The translations under genes and the position numbers were made by a program. The notes beneath the pieces were generated by a model. The model was not told the DNA's origin and did not search any database. It saw nothing but the letters and a program-made list of their open reading frames with translations. Shown here piece by piece: positions 32,639 through 41,955 of a stretch of DNA of 64,000 bases. Origin of the DNA: Saccharopolyspora galaxeae. GTDB lineage: Bacteria; Actinomycetota; Actinomycetes; Mycobacteriales; Pseudonocardiaceae. The stretch is from contig NZ_JADDUE010000005.1 of the NCBI RefSeq assembly GCF_016526145.1, forward strand, positions 124,001 through 188,000, given 5' to 3'. The first letter of the stretch is position 1. Each line of letters begins with the position of its first letter.

Positions 32639-32654
32639 TCATCTTCATATGTAG

Positions 32655-32693
32655 ATGCCGGTTTCTTATGTAGATGACATTAGAAACCGGCAT
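32655..32693. promoter_or_regulatory. Operator-like inverted repeat upstream of the glucarate operon
   Basis: Perfect 12-bp inverted repeat: ATGCCGGTTTCT (32655-32666) and AGAAACCGGCAT (32682-32693) with a 15-base spacer, 17-55 bases before the kdgD start. A direct repeat TATGTAGATG occurs at 32649-32658 and 32668-32677, overlapping it. This is the likely target of the operon's IclR protein. Confidence 0.75.
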
Positions 32694-32780
32694 CCCCCGT
32701 GTCAACGCCTCCCGCGGTCGCGCACCGGCGCGGCGCACCGTCTAGTCCTCAGTGGACAGAACGGGGCGGTCCGGAACGGC

Positions 32781-33410
32781 TCAGCGCTTCCGGAAGCGCG
32801 CCAGCCATGCCGGGACTTCGATGCGGTCGCCGTCGCGGACACCCAGCACGCGGGCCGGTTCCCCGTAGGCGATTCCGGCGTAGCGGCTCGGCTGCACGTA
32901 GTCCACATCCCAGCCATCGGCGAACGCATCGCGGATCTCGTCCTGGCGCACGCTCGGACCGAATTCCGCATTGGCCTCGCCCAGCGCGAGCACGTGGGCA
33001 ACAGCGCCCGGCAGGCAGACCCGGTGCAGCGAACGCGCGTACCGACGCTGATCCGCCGGCCCGAAAACGTGGAACAGGGCGCTGTCGACGACGGTGTCGA
33101 AACGCGGCTCCGGCGGCAGTTCCAGAGCGTTCGCGAGCTCGAAGCGCGGCGTGCAGCCCGCTTCGGCCGCCTTCGCCCGCGCCCGCTCCAGCGCGTTCGC
33201 CGCCGTGTCGACGCCGACCACTTCGTAGCCGAGCAGCGCGAGATGTATCGCGTGCTCTCCCGTCCCGCAACCGGCGTCGAGTATGGTGCCGCCGAACGCG
33301 CCGGAGCGCGCCAGTTCGGCCACGACGGGCTGCGGTTCGCCGATCACCCAGGGCGGATCGCCCTCGGCGTAGCCGCGATCGAACTGCTCAGGCGGGATAG
33401 TTCGCTCCAT
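32781..33410 (-). CDS. Class I SAM-dependent methyltransferase
   Basis: 209 residues. SAM motif I ILDAGCGTGEHAIHLA, motif II EVVGVDTAANALERARAKA, and DTVVDSALFHVFGPADQRRY. The opening FDRGYAEGDPPWVIGEPQP resembles thiopurine/tellurite-type small-molecule methyltransferases. GAGGAG upstream of ATG 33410. Substrate unknown. Confidence 0.85.
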   Translation of the reverse strand: MERTIPPEQFDRGYAEGDPPWVIGEPQPVVAELARSGAFGGTILDAGCGTGEHAIHLALLGYEVVGVDTAANALERARAKAAEAGCTPRFELANALELPPEPRFDTVVDSALFHVFGPADQRRYARSLHRVCLPGAVAHVLALGEANAEFGPSVRQDEIRDAFADGWDVDYVQPSRYAGIAYGEPARVLGVRDGDRIEVPAWLARFRKR

Positions 33411-33648
33411 GTCGCTCCTCGGCCAGGTGCGGAACGGGTGGCCGGCCGGCCGCCCGCCGGTGGGCACCGGACCGCCCGGACAGGGCGGATCGAGTCCGCG
33501 GCGACCCGGTGCCCACCGCCTACGACGCTAGAACTTTCAGTTCGCTCGAAGTCAACGACGCGATCCTGCCGCGAAATCCGGATCTCCGCCTGCCGCGCCC
33601 AGCTATCGCTGCGAATTTTCCCCTGACAGCAAGAAATACGGAGTACAC

Positions 33649-34185
33649 GTGTGCGCACCACCCACCCGGATCGTCGTCACCGGCGGGCCGGGAGCCGGCA
33701 AGACCACGCTGCTCGACGCGCTCGCCGCGGCCGGTCATGCATGCTCGGCCGAGGCCGGTCGCGGCATCATCCGGGACCAGGCCGCTCTCGGCGGCCCCGG
33801 ACTGCCGTGGCGTGATCGGGAGTTGTTCGCCGAGTTGATGCTGTGCTGGGAAATGCGTTCCCACCGCATGGCAACCGGAATCACGTTCTTCGACCACGGA
33901 TTGCCCGACATCATCGGCTACCTGCGCGTCGAAGGACTTGCCGTGCCCGCGCACGTGCACGCCGCGGCGGGAGAATTCCGCTATGCCGCAAGGGTTTTCC
34001 TCGCCCCGCCGTGGCCGGCGATATACCGCACCGACGAGGAGCGCAAACAACCGGCCGAACTGGCCGAGCGGACCTGTGAGGCGGTCGCCGATGCCTACGC
34101 CGAGCACGGCTACGAGCTGGTGGAACTGCCGCGCCTGCCGGTTGCCGAGCGGGCTCGGTTCGTGCTCGACTCGGTCGAGCAGTGA
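33649..34185 (+). CDS. Predicted P-loop ATPase/kinase (AAA_28 type)
   Basis: 178 residues, GTG start. Walker A in VVTGGPGAGKTTLLDAL at ~8-24, followed by an EAGRGIIRDQ segment and FFDHGLPDIIGYLRVEG, typical of the AAA_28 predicted ATPase/NTPase family. Role unknown; possibly a small-molecule kinase. Stands alone; the next gene follows 68 bases downstream. Confidence 0.8.
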   Translation: MCAPPTRIVVTGGPGAGKTTLLDALAAAGHACSAEAGRGIIRDQAALGGPGLPWRDRELFAELMLCWEMRSHRMATGITFFDHGLPDIIGYLRVEGLAVPAHVHAAAGEFRYAARVFLAPPWPAIYRTDEERKQPAELAERTCEAVADAYAEHGYELVELPRLPVAERARFVLDSVEQ

Positions 34186-34253
34186 CCATTGCAATGGTAA
34201 TAATGGTTCTGCTTTGCTGGTCGCAGTCGACCCGCAGGGCGGAGGAGTCCACG

Positions 34254-34637
34254 ATGGCCGAACACCTGATGCTCGTCGTCAGCAACGCCAAACCGGACCG
34301 CGAGCAGGAGTTCAACGACTGGTACAGCGGCAAGCACGTGCTCGACGTGCTGGAGAAGCTCGAAGGGTTCGCCACCGCGCAGCGGTTCGTGCTCGCCGAC
34401 GAACAGGTCGAGGGCGGTTGCCCGCACCGGTACCTGGCGCTGTACCGGATCCCGGAAGGCAGGCTCGCCGAAGCGCAGGAGTGGATCCGCTACCAGCGCA
34501 CCGAGCGGGCGCAGGCGGAGTCCGAGGGGCGCGATCCGCTGGTCGACGTCGCCGAGGTCTTCGACGGCCCGACGCATTCGTGGTTCTTCACCGCGATCAC
34601 CGACGAACTCACCAGCAGCCGCACTCCTCGCAGGTGA
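34254..34637 (+). CDS. Small dimeric alpha-beta barrel-like protein
   Basis: 127 residues from ATG 34254, which has GGAGGAG seven bases upstream; a longer frame to 34182 lacks a proper site. LMLVVSNAKPDREQEFNDWY, HVLDVLEKLEGFATAQRF and YLALYRIPEG resemble ferredoxin-like dimeric alpha-beta barrel (EthD/Dabb) proteins that act as small monooxygenases or lyases. No partner gene; function unknown. Confidence 0.7.
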   Translation: MAEHLMLVVSNAKPDREQEFNDWYSGKHVLDVLEKLEGFATAQRFVLADEQVEGGCPHRYLALYRIPEGRLAEAQEWIRYQRTERAQAESEGRDPLVDVAEVFDGPTHSWFFTAITDELTSSRTPRR

Positions 34638-34852
34638 CCAGCTACACTGCCGGATCCGCGAACACCACGGACTTGCACGAGCGGTCTGGCACGCGACGCG
34701 GGCCGGGACCGCGCAGGAACCGGGCTCGGGTCGCGGCGATGGTGGCGGACTCGGTGCGCACGGTTCGGATCCAGTGGGGGCACCGGTCCTGGGTTCGGTT
34801 CGTCATCGCTGCTCGCAATTCTTGGCGCGGAAACTCTTTCTACAGTGGACGA

Positions 34853-35305
34853 TCAAGCGGCTGATGCGGGCTGTCCGGGCAACATCGCCGCCCGGGCCTC
34901 GCGCAAGTCGGCGAAGGTCGGCAGAGTGGCCGCCAGCCCGGCGGCCGCCAGTGCGTGCTCGACCGTTCGGGTGTTGTTGACGATGCCCAAGGCGATCCCC
35001 CGGTGCCAGGCATGGGCGTGGGCATCCGAAAGCAGTTCCAGGCCGGCGACGGCGAGGAAAGTCAGGTTGCTGAGATCGATCACGATCGCCGCCAACTTGG
35101 TTTGCAGCCGGGGCCAGAGCAACCCGGCCAAGCTCGGCGCCGTCGCGGCGTCCAGCTCTCCGAACGCGCTCAACACCGCCAGGTGCCGGTCCGAAAAATT
35201 CATCCGCAGCAGCAACGTCGGTCGTCTCGTGGCCGCTGTCGTCCCGTCGATGTCGACTTCGGGAGTGGTGACTGGAAGGTCGATGGCAGAACTGCGTGTC
35301 AGCAC
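34853..35305 (-). CDS. STAS-domain anti-sigma factor antagonist
   Basis: 150 residues from GTG 35305, which has AGGAG about seven bases upstream; a longer open frame to 35410 is less likely. STAS fold: LAVLSAFGELDAATAPSLA, then AIVIDLSNLTFLAVAGLELL, where the residue that is phosphorylated in SpoIIAA-like proteins (Ser after FL(D/S)) is replaced by Ala-Val-Ala. So regulation by phosphorylation as in SpoIIAA is doubtful. No anti-sigma gene is adjacent. Confidence 0.75.
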   Translation of the reverse strand: MLTRSSAIDLPVTTPEVDIDGTTAATRRPTLLLRMNFSDRHLAVLSAFGELDAATAPSLAGLLWPRLQTKLAAIVIDLSNLTFLAVAGLELLSDAHAHAWHRGIALGIVNNTRTVEHALAAAGLAATLPTFADLREARAAMLPGQPASAA

Positions 35306-35641
35306 GCGCGTCTCCTGTTCGTCGCGATCACGACTTTTCGCGGTCGCCGGGCCGGTGAGGGGCCGAGAACGATCGAGCCACCGTTCTGAGGGGAAGGGCG
35401 GCGGGAGCAAGTAAGCGGCGTCCTCGTTCGGTGTGCCAGCTACTGCTCAACCAGCCACCATCGACGCTACGGGTCACACGTGCCACTGTCGACCCCGCAG
35501 TCCACCCGGTGGCGAGCGATATTCACCCAAGAACTGGCCACCGCACTGTCGATGCCGAGTGCGTACTCGCGACCCCGCCGCCGCTCCCGAACGCGGTCCG
35601 CGCTGCCGAGCGGATCTCATCGGCCGCCGTCCGCGCCGGGT
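35306..35641. other. 336-base non-coding stretch
   Basis: Between the STAS start and the TerC stop, both leftward. Presumably contains the STAS promoter and the TerC terminator, but I found no clear hairpin or gene. Confidence 0.35.
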
Positions 35642-36832
35642 TCACGGGTGAACGCGGGTGGCCTGATGCTTCGCATGGGCCTGTCGAAGCAGGCTCACCA
35701 GTTCCTGATCGTTCCGGAGCTTCTCGCGGTACTTCTCCGGCAGCGCGCTCAGCTGCCGTTCCCTGGCGAGCATCTTGTCGTAGATCTGCCTGCGAACGGC
35801 GGGATCGGTTTCGTAGCCCTCGTCGAGGTATTCCGCCGCGTGCCGCCGGGCGCCCGAGATGGCGTTCTGCGCGCGACCCTTTTTGCTGACCAGGGAGGCG
35901 ACAGTGGTGACCACCAGCACGCCGAGGATCACGCTCAGCGACAACCCCGTGCTGATCTCGACCACGGGAACCGATCGGCCGCTGTTGATGAACGGCACGT
36001 TGTTCTCGTGCAACGCGTGCAAGACGAGTTTGACGCCGATGAAGGCGAGGACGGTGGCCAGCCCGTAGGACAGGTAGACCAGCCGGTCCAGCAGACCATC
36101 GATCAGGAAGTACAGCTGCCGCAGCCCGAGCAAGGAGAAGGCGGTGGCCGTCAGGACCAGGTAGACGTCCTGGGTCAACCCGAAGATGGCCGGAATGGAG
36201 TCCAGTGCGAACAGGACGTCGGTGGCTCCGATGGCGACCATCACCAGCAGCATCGGGGTCAGTACCCGCTTGCCGTCGACGGTGGTCAGCAGCTTGTCGC
36301 CGTCGAAGGAATCGGAGGTCCGCAGGAACCGCTTGGCCAGCCGGACCGGGAGGTTGTCGGCAGTGCGCTGCTCGGACGTCTGGGGCTTGACCAGGTTCCC
36401 CGCTGTGATCAGCAAGATCAGCCCGAACAGGTAGAACACCCACGCGAAGGTGTTGATCAGTGCGGCGCCGAGGAAGATGAACCCCGTCCGGGCCAGCAGC
36501 GAGAACACGATGCCGAACAGCAGGACCTTCTGCTGGTCCGCCCGCGGGACTTGGAAGCTGGCGAGGATGACCAGGAACACGAACAGGTTGTCGACCGACA
36601 ACGCCTTCTCCGTGACGTAGCCGGCGAAGTACTCGGTGCCCATGACGACACCGCCGAAGATCCACACTCCCAGGCCGAACACGATCGCGATGCCGACGTA
36701 GACGGCCGACCACCCGGCGGCTTCCCGCAACGAGGGCGTGTGCGCCTTGCGCACGTGGAAGAAGTAGTCGAACAGCAGCAGCGCGACGATCCCCGCGATC
36801 GTCAGCGCCCAGACGTAGCCGGGTACGCCCAC
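35642..36832 (-). CDS. TerC-family membrane protein (probable manganese exporter)
   Basis: 396 residues, Alx/TerC type with about 9 membrane helices. Diagnostic segments: EYFAGYVTEKALSVDNLFVF, QQKVLLFGIVFSLLARTGFI, TDVLFALDSIPAIFGLTQD. The acidic residues Asp in SVDN and FALDS are the conserved metal-site residues. Homologues export Mn2+ or load it onto exported enzymes. A cytoplasmic ~75-residue tail rich in Arg/Glu (REKLRNDQELVSLLRQAHAK) is added. No Mn riboswitch consensus was recognised upstream; a desaturase relic is there instead. Confidence 0.92.
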   Translation of the reverse strand: MGVPGYVWALTIAGIVALLLFDYFFHVRKAHTPSLREAAGWSAVYVGIAIVFGLGVWIFGGVVMGTEYFAGYVTEKALSVDNLFVFLVILASFQVPRADQQKVLLFGIVFSLLARTGFIFLGAALINTFAWVFYLFGLILLITAGNLVKPQTSEQRTADNLPVRLAKRFLRTSDSFDGDKLLTTVDGKRVLTPMLLVMVAIGATDVLFALDSIPAIFGLTQDVYLVLTATAFSLLGLRQLYFLIDGLLDRLVYLSYGLATVLAFIGVKLVLHALHENNVPFINSGRSVPVVEISTGLSLSVILGVLVVTTVASLVSKKGRAQNAISGARRHAAEYLDEGYETDPAVRRQIYDKMLARERQLSALPEKYREKLRNDQELVSLLRQAHAKHQATRVHP

Positions 36833-36862
36833 GAATCCACCTCGCTTCCTGTCCAGTGGCGG

Positions 36863-37110
36863 TCAGGTGCTGCGTGCCGTCCGTTTGTGGAGGCGCTGCC
36901 GTGTGGCCCACCGAACTTGGTGCGCCCAGCCGAGCTTCTCGAACACCCGGATCGCGCGGGCGGAGACGTCGAGTCGCCCGCGACCGACACCGTGGCGGGC
37001 GCAGGTCGGAACGCACGGTGGGTGAAGTGACGATCCAGACCGTTCCCCCAGGCGAAGGGGACCGCAGCGCCCAGCGCGAGCAAGGGGCCGACGGTGAACA
37101 ACGTGATCAA
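36863..37110 (-). pseudogene. Relic of a fatty-acid/acyl-CoA desaturase
   Basis: Three pieces of a delta-9-type desaturase can be read. In the frame starting near 37110: LITLFTVGPLLALGAAVPFAWGNG (N-terminal helix), directly joined to RHFTHRAFRPAPA, which in intact enzymes includes the first His box. Then, in another frame: TCARHGVGRGRLDVSARAIR followed by VFEKLGWAHQVRWATRQRL, the usual C-terminus. The intervening ~25 and ~180 residues, including two His boxes, are gone and the frames differ. Non-functional. Lies just upstream of the TerC gene; full-length members are ~300 residues. Confidence 0.7.
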
Positions 37111-37379
37111 GACGATGGCTCCTGACGAATGACGGCCCCCGATGGCCGGGGCCGGCGATTCTCCGGCGTGCGAGGAATCTGCGGGGTGCGGTCGTGGTCA
37201 TGTCGTCCGTCTCGGTCGCTCTAGCGGTGGCTGGCGTGGAATACCCCTCAGCCAGGTGACTCACGCCTGCGGCACCCAGGCCGACGGTGCACGGCAAGGG
37301 GCGGGGGCTGAACGCGGGATCGCGAGTGGGCACCGACGTTGCGAGCCCGTCCCGGCGGCACCGGCGCCGGGCGTATCGG
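37111..37379. other. Non-coding stretch
   Basis: 270 bases between the desaturase relic and the AI-2E gene stop. No gene seen. CCCGATGGCCGGGGCCGGCG near 37138 and the surrounding short GC repeats could form weak hairpins. Confidence 0.35.
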
Positions 37380-38540
37380 TCACCGGGATTCTTCGCTGCC
37401 GGACGCCTGTGCTGATGTCGCGGGGACCTGAGCCTCGTCGGTGTCGGTCGGGTCCGCTGCCACCGTTTCGCCGTGTTCCAGTACCAGGGAGCGAATCGCC
37501 GCGTTGAGAATGGCGGTGATCGGTACCGCCAGCACCGCGCCGACCGCCCCGGCAAGGATGAATCCGGCCGTGATACCGAGGACGATCGCCAGCGGATGCA
37601 GCCGTACGGCGTGACCGAGGATGAGCGGTTGCAGCACGTGCCCTTCGAGCTGCATCACGCCCACCACGATGGCCAGGACGACCAGCGCCGGGAAAGGTCC
37701 CGTGGTGACCAAGGCGACGAGGACCGCAACGGTCCCGGTGACCATCGACCCGACATAGGGCACGAAAGCGCCCAGGAACACCAAGGCCGCCAGGACAGCC
37801 GACAGGGGGACGCCGACGAACGCGGTGCCGATTCCGACACCGGCCGCATCCATCAGGGCCACGGCCGCGGTCGCTCGGATGTAGGCGACCAAGGACGCGA
37901 ACGAACGCAATCCCGCGACGTCGACACGAGCCCTCACGGAACCCGGAACCGTCACCCGAAGCACGAAATCCCAGATCTTGCGCCCGTCTCGCAGGAAGAA
38001 GAAGAGGGTGAACAGCACGAGCAGCAGTCCGGTGAGGAACCCCAGCAAGGTACTCGCGGTACTGAGTGCGCCCGAGGTCAACGTGGCTTCGCTGTTGCGG
38101 ATAGTGGTGGTGAGCCGTTCGAGCCCTTGGTCGAGCTGCCCCTGGCTCAGCTGCAGCGGCCCGTGTTGCAGCCATTGATGGGTGGCCTCGACGCTGTGGC
38201 CGATCTGTTCCTGCAGGCCCGGCAAGCCACGGATCACGGTGGTGACGACAAGGGTGAGCACACCGCCGACCGCGGCCAGCCCACCGACGAGCACCACCGC
38301 TGCTGCCAAGGTGCGCGGCAGGCCCTTACCCACGAGCCATTCCACGCCCGGCGCCAGCAACGCCGCCAGGAGCAACGCAACGGCCGTCGCTGTGACAACC
38401 GCGTAGAGCGTGACGGCCAGCCAGCACACCACCGCCACCACCGCGGCGATGGCCAGCAACCGCCAGCACACCGCGCCCGCGACACGTACTCCTCGCGGAA
38501 CCTCTTCCGCGGCGACGCGCTTCTCGCCGCGCATCTCCAT
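37380..38540 (-). CDS. AI-2E family (PerM/UPF0118) transporter
   Basis: 386 residues from ATG 38540 (ATG 38534 and GTG 38549 are nearby alternatives). About eight membrane helices, with VVTATAVALLLAALLAPGVE at the first pair, LFFFLRDGRKIW in the middle, VPLSAVLAALVFLGAFVPYV and GHVLQPLILGHAVRLHPLAI near the C-terminus, which are family signatures. Members include quorum-signal exporters and Na+/H+ antiporters; substrate here unknown. Acidic Asp/Glu tail. Monocistronic. Confidence 0.88.
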   Translation of the reverse strand: MEMRGEKRVAAEEVPRGVRVAGAVCWRLLAIAAVVAVVCWLAVTLYAVVTATAVALLLAALLAPGVEWLVGKGLPRTLAAAVVLVGGLAAVGGVLTLVVTTVIRGLPGLQEQIGHSVEATHQWLQHGPLQLSQGQLDQGLERLTTTIRNSEATLTSGALSTASTLLGFLTGLLLVLFTLFFFLRDGRKIWDFVLRVTVPGSVRARVDVAGLRSFASLVAYIRATAAVALMDAAGVGIGTAFVGVPLSAVLAALVFLGAFVPYVGSMVTGTVAVLVALVTTGPFPALVVLAIVVGVMQLEGHVLQPLILGHAVRLHPLAIVLGITAGFILAGAVGAVLAVPITAILNAAIRSLVLEHGETVAADPTDTDEAQVPATSAQASGSEESR

Positions 38541-38770
38541 CTCGTTCACATCGCCACTGTCACCGAAACGAGCCGTGGCCAAACATCAACGTCGATGAAA
38601 TCGTCTCATCCCGCCTCGTGCCCAGCTAACACGCTCGCGGCGCGGATCGCCCGCGCGGTGCGATATCACGAGCCTCTGTTGCCGGTTCCGGTTCGGCGCG
38701 GGTGTGCTTTCCAGGCATCCGGATCCGGTGCTCGGTAAGGCGATGCCTGTACTGCCTCCCGGCCGCGGGC
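38541..38770. other. Spacer between AI-2E and DUF2254 genes
   Basis: 230 bases; no gene seen. Presumably holds the AI-2E promoter. No terminator recognised for the DUF2254 gene. Confidence 0.3.
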
Positions 38771-40165
38771 TCATTCTTCGGCAGGATCGGCAAGGCGCTG
38801 GTTCTGCTGAATTTGCTCTTTGATCTGCCGGATGCGCTTGGCACCTTCGGGCAGTTCGGTCCGGTGCATGGCGTGCTGCATGGCGTTGAAGGCGTGTTCG
38901 ATCTCGGAGGTGAATACGTGGTCGAGCGCGGTCGGCAGTACCCGTTGAAGGCGGTCGAAGGCGATGCGCTGGTTGCCGGGCTCCAGCTGGGGCAGTGCCC
39001 GGGACAGGACGGTGACGACGGCACCGCACGTTTGGTGTTGTCCGGACTGCCCGGAGGCGGCGATGACGCTGGTGAGCCCGTCAAGGATCTTCTCGATGAC
39101 CGGGTCCTTATAGACCAGCGGCAGCTCGCCTCCGTGCGCACCGGCGGAGTGCCAGCGTTCCTGCTCTTGAAACGTGATGAGCAGGCTGTGCAGCGTCTCG
39201 ACCGTGATCTGCGCACCTTCCGGGTCCGCGGAAGTGGCCGTGGCCGCCCAGGCCATGTTGGAGAGGTGATCGACGCTGTGGGCCGCGTCGCGGCCTAGGT
39301 CGCGCATGCGACCGAGCCACAGCGCATCGAGGACGGTCCCGGCGAGGCGGTTGCGTTCGGCTTGGTCCTCGGCGCGTACCTCGGCCAGCAGGCCGCCGCG
39401 CACCACGTGATCGCCCATGGACACTTGTAGCTCGACTTCGGCGGTGTCGCTGACCGGGCGCAGGGCCCGGTCCAAGAGGTCGCCGTTGATGTGCACGACA
39501 TAGCCGGCCTGTCCCGAGGTGACCTCGGTGGCCGGCATGTCGGTGAGTTTTGCTTGCGCCCGGCAACGAGCGTGCAGTGGTTGCTGGCCTTTCTGTGCTT
39601 GCACCGCGAGCTGCTGCAACATCCACACCGTCGCACTCGGACGGATCTGGTCGACGGTGCTGTAGACGAACACCAGCAGGCACACGAGCGTGATCGCGGT
39701 CAGCAGCAGGGCCAGTGTTCCCGCCATGATCGCTCCTGCTGGAACCAGGGCCAAGGCCAGCAGGCAGAACACGGTCAGGCCGACGAAGACACCGAAGAAG
39801 ACCTGGTTGAGTCTGCGCCGCAGGAACTGGTCCAGCACTACCGGACTGTAGGTCGCCGACTGGTGCTGCACCGCCATCAGCAGCACGAAGAAGATGATCG
39901 AGATGACTGTGAGCAGACCCGGAGTCACTGTGGACAGCAACGTGGTGGTCGCCTCTGCCGGTACCACCGTCGCCATAGCTTGATACGCCGGCATTGCCCA
40001 TAGCTGCGCGTTGCGATCGAGCACGCTGGCGATTACCGCCAACAGGATTAACACGCCTGTCACCACTGAGGGCACCACCAAGAACTCACGCAGCGCGTAG
40101 GTCACCCGGTTGCGATGACGCGGGCGCGCTCCCGGATTTCCGCCCCGGCCACCGTTGCCAGCCAT
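38771..40165 (-). CDS. DUF2254 membrane protein
   Basis: 464 residues. Four N-terminal membrane helices (REFLVVPSVVTGVLILLAVI, SIIFFVLLMAVQHQS, FGVFVGLTVFCLLALAL, LALLLTAITLVCLLVFVYS), then the DUF2254 cytoplasmic domain with YVVHINGDLLDRALRP, VRGGLLAEVRAED and the SVDHLSNMAWAATATSADPE stretch. Role unknown; often near stress genes. ATG 40165 is preferred to the upstream GTG because AAGGGAG lies just before it. Confidence 0.88.
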   Translation of the reverse strand: MAGNGGRGGNPGARPRHRNRVTYALREFLVVPSVVTGVLILLAVIASVLDRNAQLWAMPAYQAMATVVPAEATTTLLSTVTPGLLTVISIIFFVLLMAVQHQSATYSPVVLDQFLRRRLNQVFFGVFVGLTVFCLLALALVPAGAIMAGTLALLLTAITLVCLLVFVYSTVDQIRPSATVWMLQQLAVQAQKGQQPLHARCRAQAKLTDMPATEVTSGQAGYVVHINGDLLDRALRPVSDTAEVELQVSMGDHVVRGGLLAEVRAEDQAERNRLAGTVLDALWLGRMRDLGRDAAHSVDHLSNMAWAATATSADPEGAQITVETLHSLLITFQEQERWHSAGAHGGELPLVYKDPVIEKILDGLTSVIAASGQSGQHQTCGAVVTVLSRALPQLEPGNQRIAFDRLQRVLPTALDHVFTSEIEHAFNAMQHAMHRTELPEGAKRIRQIKEQIQQNQRLADPAEE

Positions 40166-41436
40166 GTCACTCCCTTCATCATCGTTGGTCACTGCGCCTC
40201 ACGGGACCGGCACGAGCTTTTTCCCGGGGGCGAGCAGCTCCATAGGCGCCGACACGGTGTATCAAGGCCGCACTCCGCAGGGACATGGCCATCGAATCCA
40301 TGATCGAGCTGCGCGGCGAAACCAGCGGATCACCGAGTTTGCCGGGTATTCGGCGACATGAAAACGGCAACCGGGCGACCGCTCGGAAGCCGGACTCGCG
40401 CGGCTCGGTAGTACCGGCTCGCAAGTGCTCCTCCCAGGTCATCGCCTCACCGGTGGTCGGACCGGACGTGCCCCGACCGAGCACCCACGGGAAGCAGCCC
40501 GCCAGGCGCAACGCGGCTGTACGCCCTTGGCCCGTGCGGCGGTGGAACCGCCGCCTGTGCCGCATCTGCGGCAGGGTCCTTCTTTCACGCGTGATCTCTT
40601 GACGTCACCCGACTTACCCTCGATCACGGCTGTTCACACACCGCGGCGACGGACGCGGCCGTGCGTTGCGCCGAGTATCAGACGGTGAGCTAGGTAAAGT
40701 TCGGTCGCGGGGCCTTCCCGCCCGTCCCTGCTCCGGCGTGTCCTGCCGGAAACGCCGGTTCGTGGGCTCCCGCCCTGTTCGCGTGATCAACGTCGTTCGA
40801 GCACGCCGCCGAACTGCGTTGCGTCCCACGGTGCCGGAACACATCGGAAACGACGGCGGGATTCGCGCTCGGCCCGCCAGCTGGGGTCACGGGACCCAAA
40901 TTGTCCGAAGTGGACTTACCGCGGGCAGTCGCTGTGTTTCGTCACCGGCGACGCCGTTCCAGCACCGCGTCCGGGAAATGCCCCGGCGAAGCCGCGGGCG
41001 GGTTCGGAATGGCGTTGGTGATCCGCCGGCTGGCCGCGTACGAACGGCCGCGACCGGGTTCATCGGTGCACGCGGCTTCGCCGGAGCGCGCGAGCGGAAG
41101 CCGGGAATCTACTCGGTCTCGAAACCAAGTGGCAGCGAGCCCTGCAGCACCTGGTCGAAGTCAGCGGGGCGGAGCCAGTACAACTGCATGGTCGCCCCGA
41201 AGTACTTGCTGGCCTCCCCCACCCATTCCAGCACCGCCGCCAGTGCCGCGGCTGCATCGTCGATTTTCCAGCTTCGCGGCACCGACCGATCCGTCACCAG
41301 ACGTGCAGCCATACTCAGCAGCCTGGACAGGCTCCCGCACGGCAACAGTTCGTCGGATCGACGCCGAGACCAGCAGCAGCGCCCGGCTCATCGTGCGCCA
41401 AGACGGGCGTGCGCACCTCCAGCCGCCTTGCCCGTT
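40166..41436. other. Long gene-poor stretch
   Basis: About 1.27 kb without a convincing gene. Several GC-biased open frames exist on both strands, none with recognisable similarity. The one that looks most protein-like is listed separately (41109-41345). No hairpin of note. May be decayed sequence. Confidence 0.5.
41109..41345 (-). CDS. Small hypothetical protein, doubtful
   Basis: 78 codons. The C-terminal half (WKIDDAAAALAAVLEWVGEA, SKYFGATMQLYWLRPADFDQ) has the amphipathic look of real protein, unlike other frames here. No family recognised and no ribosome binding site of note. Might be the 3' fragment of a degraded gene. Confidence 0.3.
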   Translation of the reverse strand: MPCGSLSRLLSMAARLVTDRSVPRSWKIDDAAAALAAVLEWVGEASKYFGATMQLYWLRPADFDQVLQGSLPLGFETE

Positions 41437-41955
41437 TCACTCGACACGGCCGCCGGAAGACGGCCGCGCCTCACCCGAGGACCCCTCGGAACTCTCGTCC
41501 AAGTGCACATCGTTGACCGAAATGTTCACCTCCACCATCTCCATCCCGGTCATCTCCTCGACGCACGAGATGACGTTCCGGCGCACCGACCTCGCCAACT
41601 CCACGATCGAGACCCCGTACTCGACGCTGAGATCGAGGTCCACCGCCGCTTGCTTCTCACCGACCTCTACCCGCACGCCGGATGTCGACGAGGTCGAACC
41701 GCCACCGGGTATGCGCTCGCGCAACGCACCGACGGCGCGTGAGGTTCCACCACCCATGGAATGCACGCCGGACACCTCCCGCGTGGCCATCCCGGCGATC
41801 TTCTGGACCACCGACGCCGCGATGGTCGTCCTGCCTCGCTCCGATGCCTGCGCGGGCTGCGCGGACTCGCCGCTGCCGCGGCTCTGCGGAATCCGAGCCT
41901 CCTGCTCCTGCACCGACGGCCGAACGTCGGCGCGTCCCGAACTACCTTGCGCCAC
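41437..41955 (-). CDS. Asp23/Gls24 family envelope stress protein
   Basis: 172 residues, GTG start with GGAGAGG upstream. Gln/Ser-rich N-terminus, then RTTIAASVVQKIAGMATREV and SGVHSM, the standard Asp23 opening; VEVGEKQAAVDLDLSVEYGV and SIVELARSVRRNVISCVEEM and VEVNISVNDVHLD complete the domain. Asp23 proteins associate with the membrane and envelope stress; actinobacterial copies usually come in clusters with DUF6286 genes, not seen here. Confidence 0.9.
   Translation of the reverse strand: MAQGSSGRADVRPSVQEQEARIPQSRGSGESAQPAQASERGRTTIAASVVQKIAGMATREVSGVHSMGGGTSRAVGALRERIPGGGSTSSTSGVRVEVGEKQAAVDLDLSVEYGVSIVELARSVRRNVISCVEEMTGMEMVEVNISVNDVHLDESSEGSSGEARPSSGGRVE

Noticed and set aside
36833-37260. 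Manganese (yybP-ykoY) riboswitch upstream of terC
   Set aside because: Neither conserved loop sequence was found; the interval is occupied by the desaturase relic.
40179-41100. Several 60-130 codon frames in the gene-poor stretch
   Set aside because: No family pattern, no ribosome binding sites, Arg/Pro-rich composition expected of non-coding high-GC DNA.
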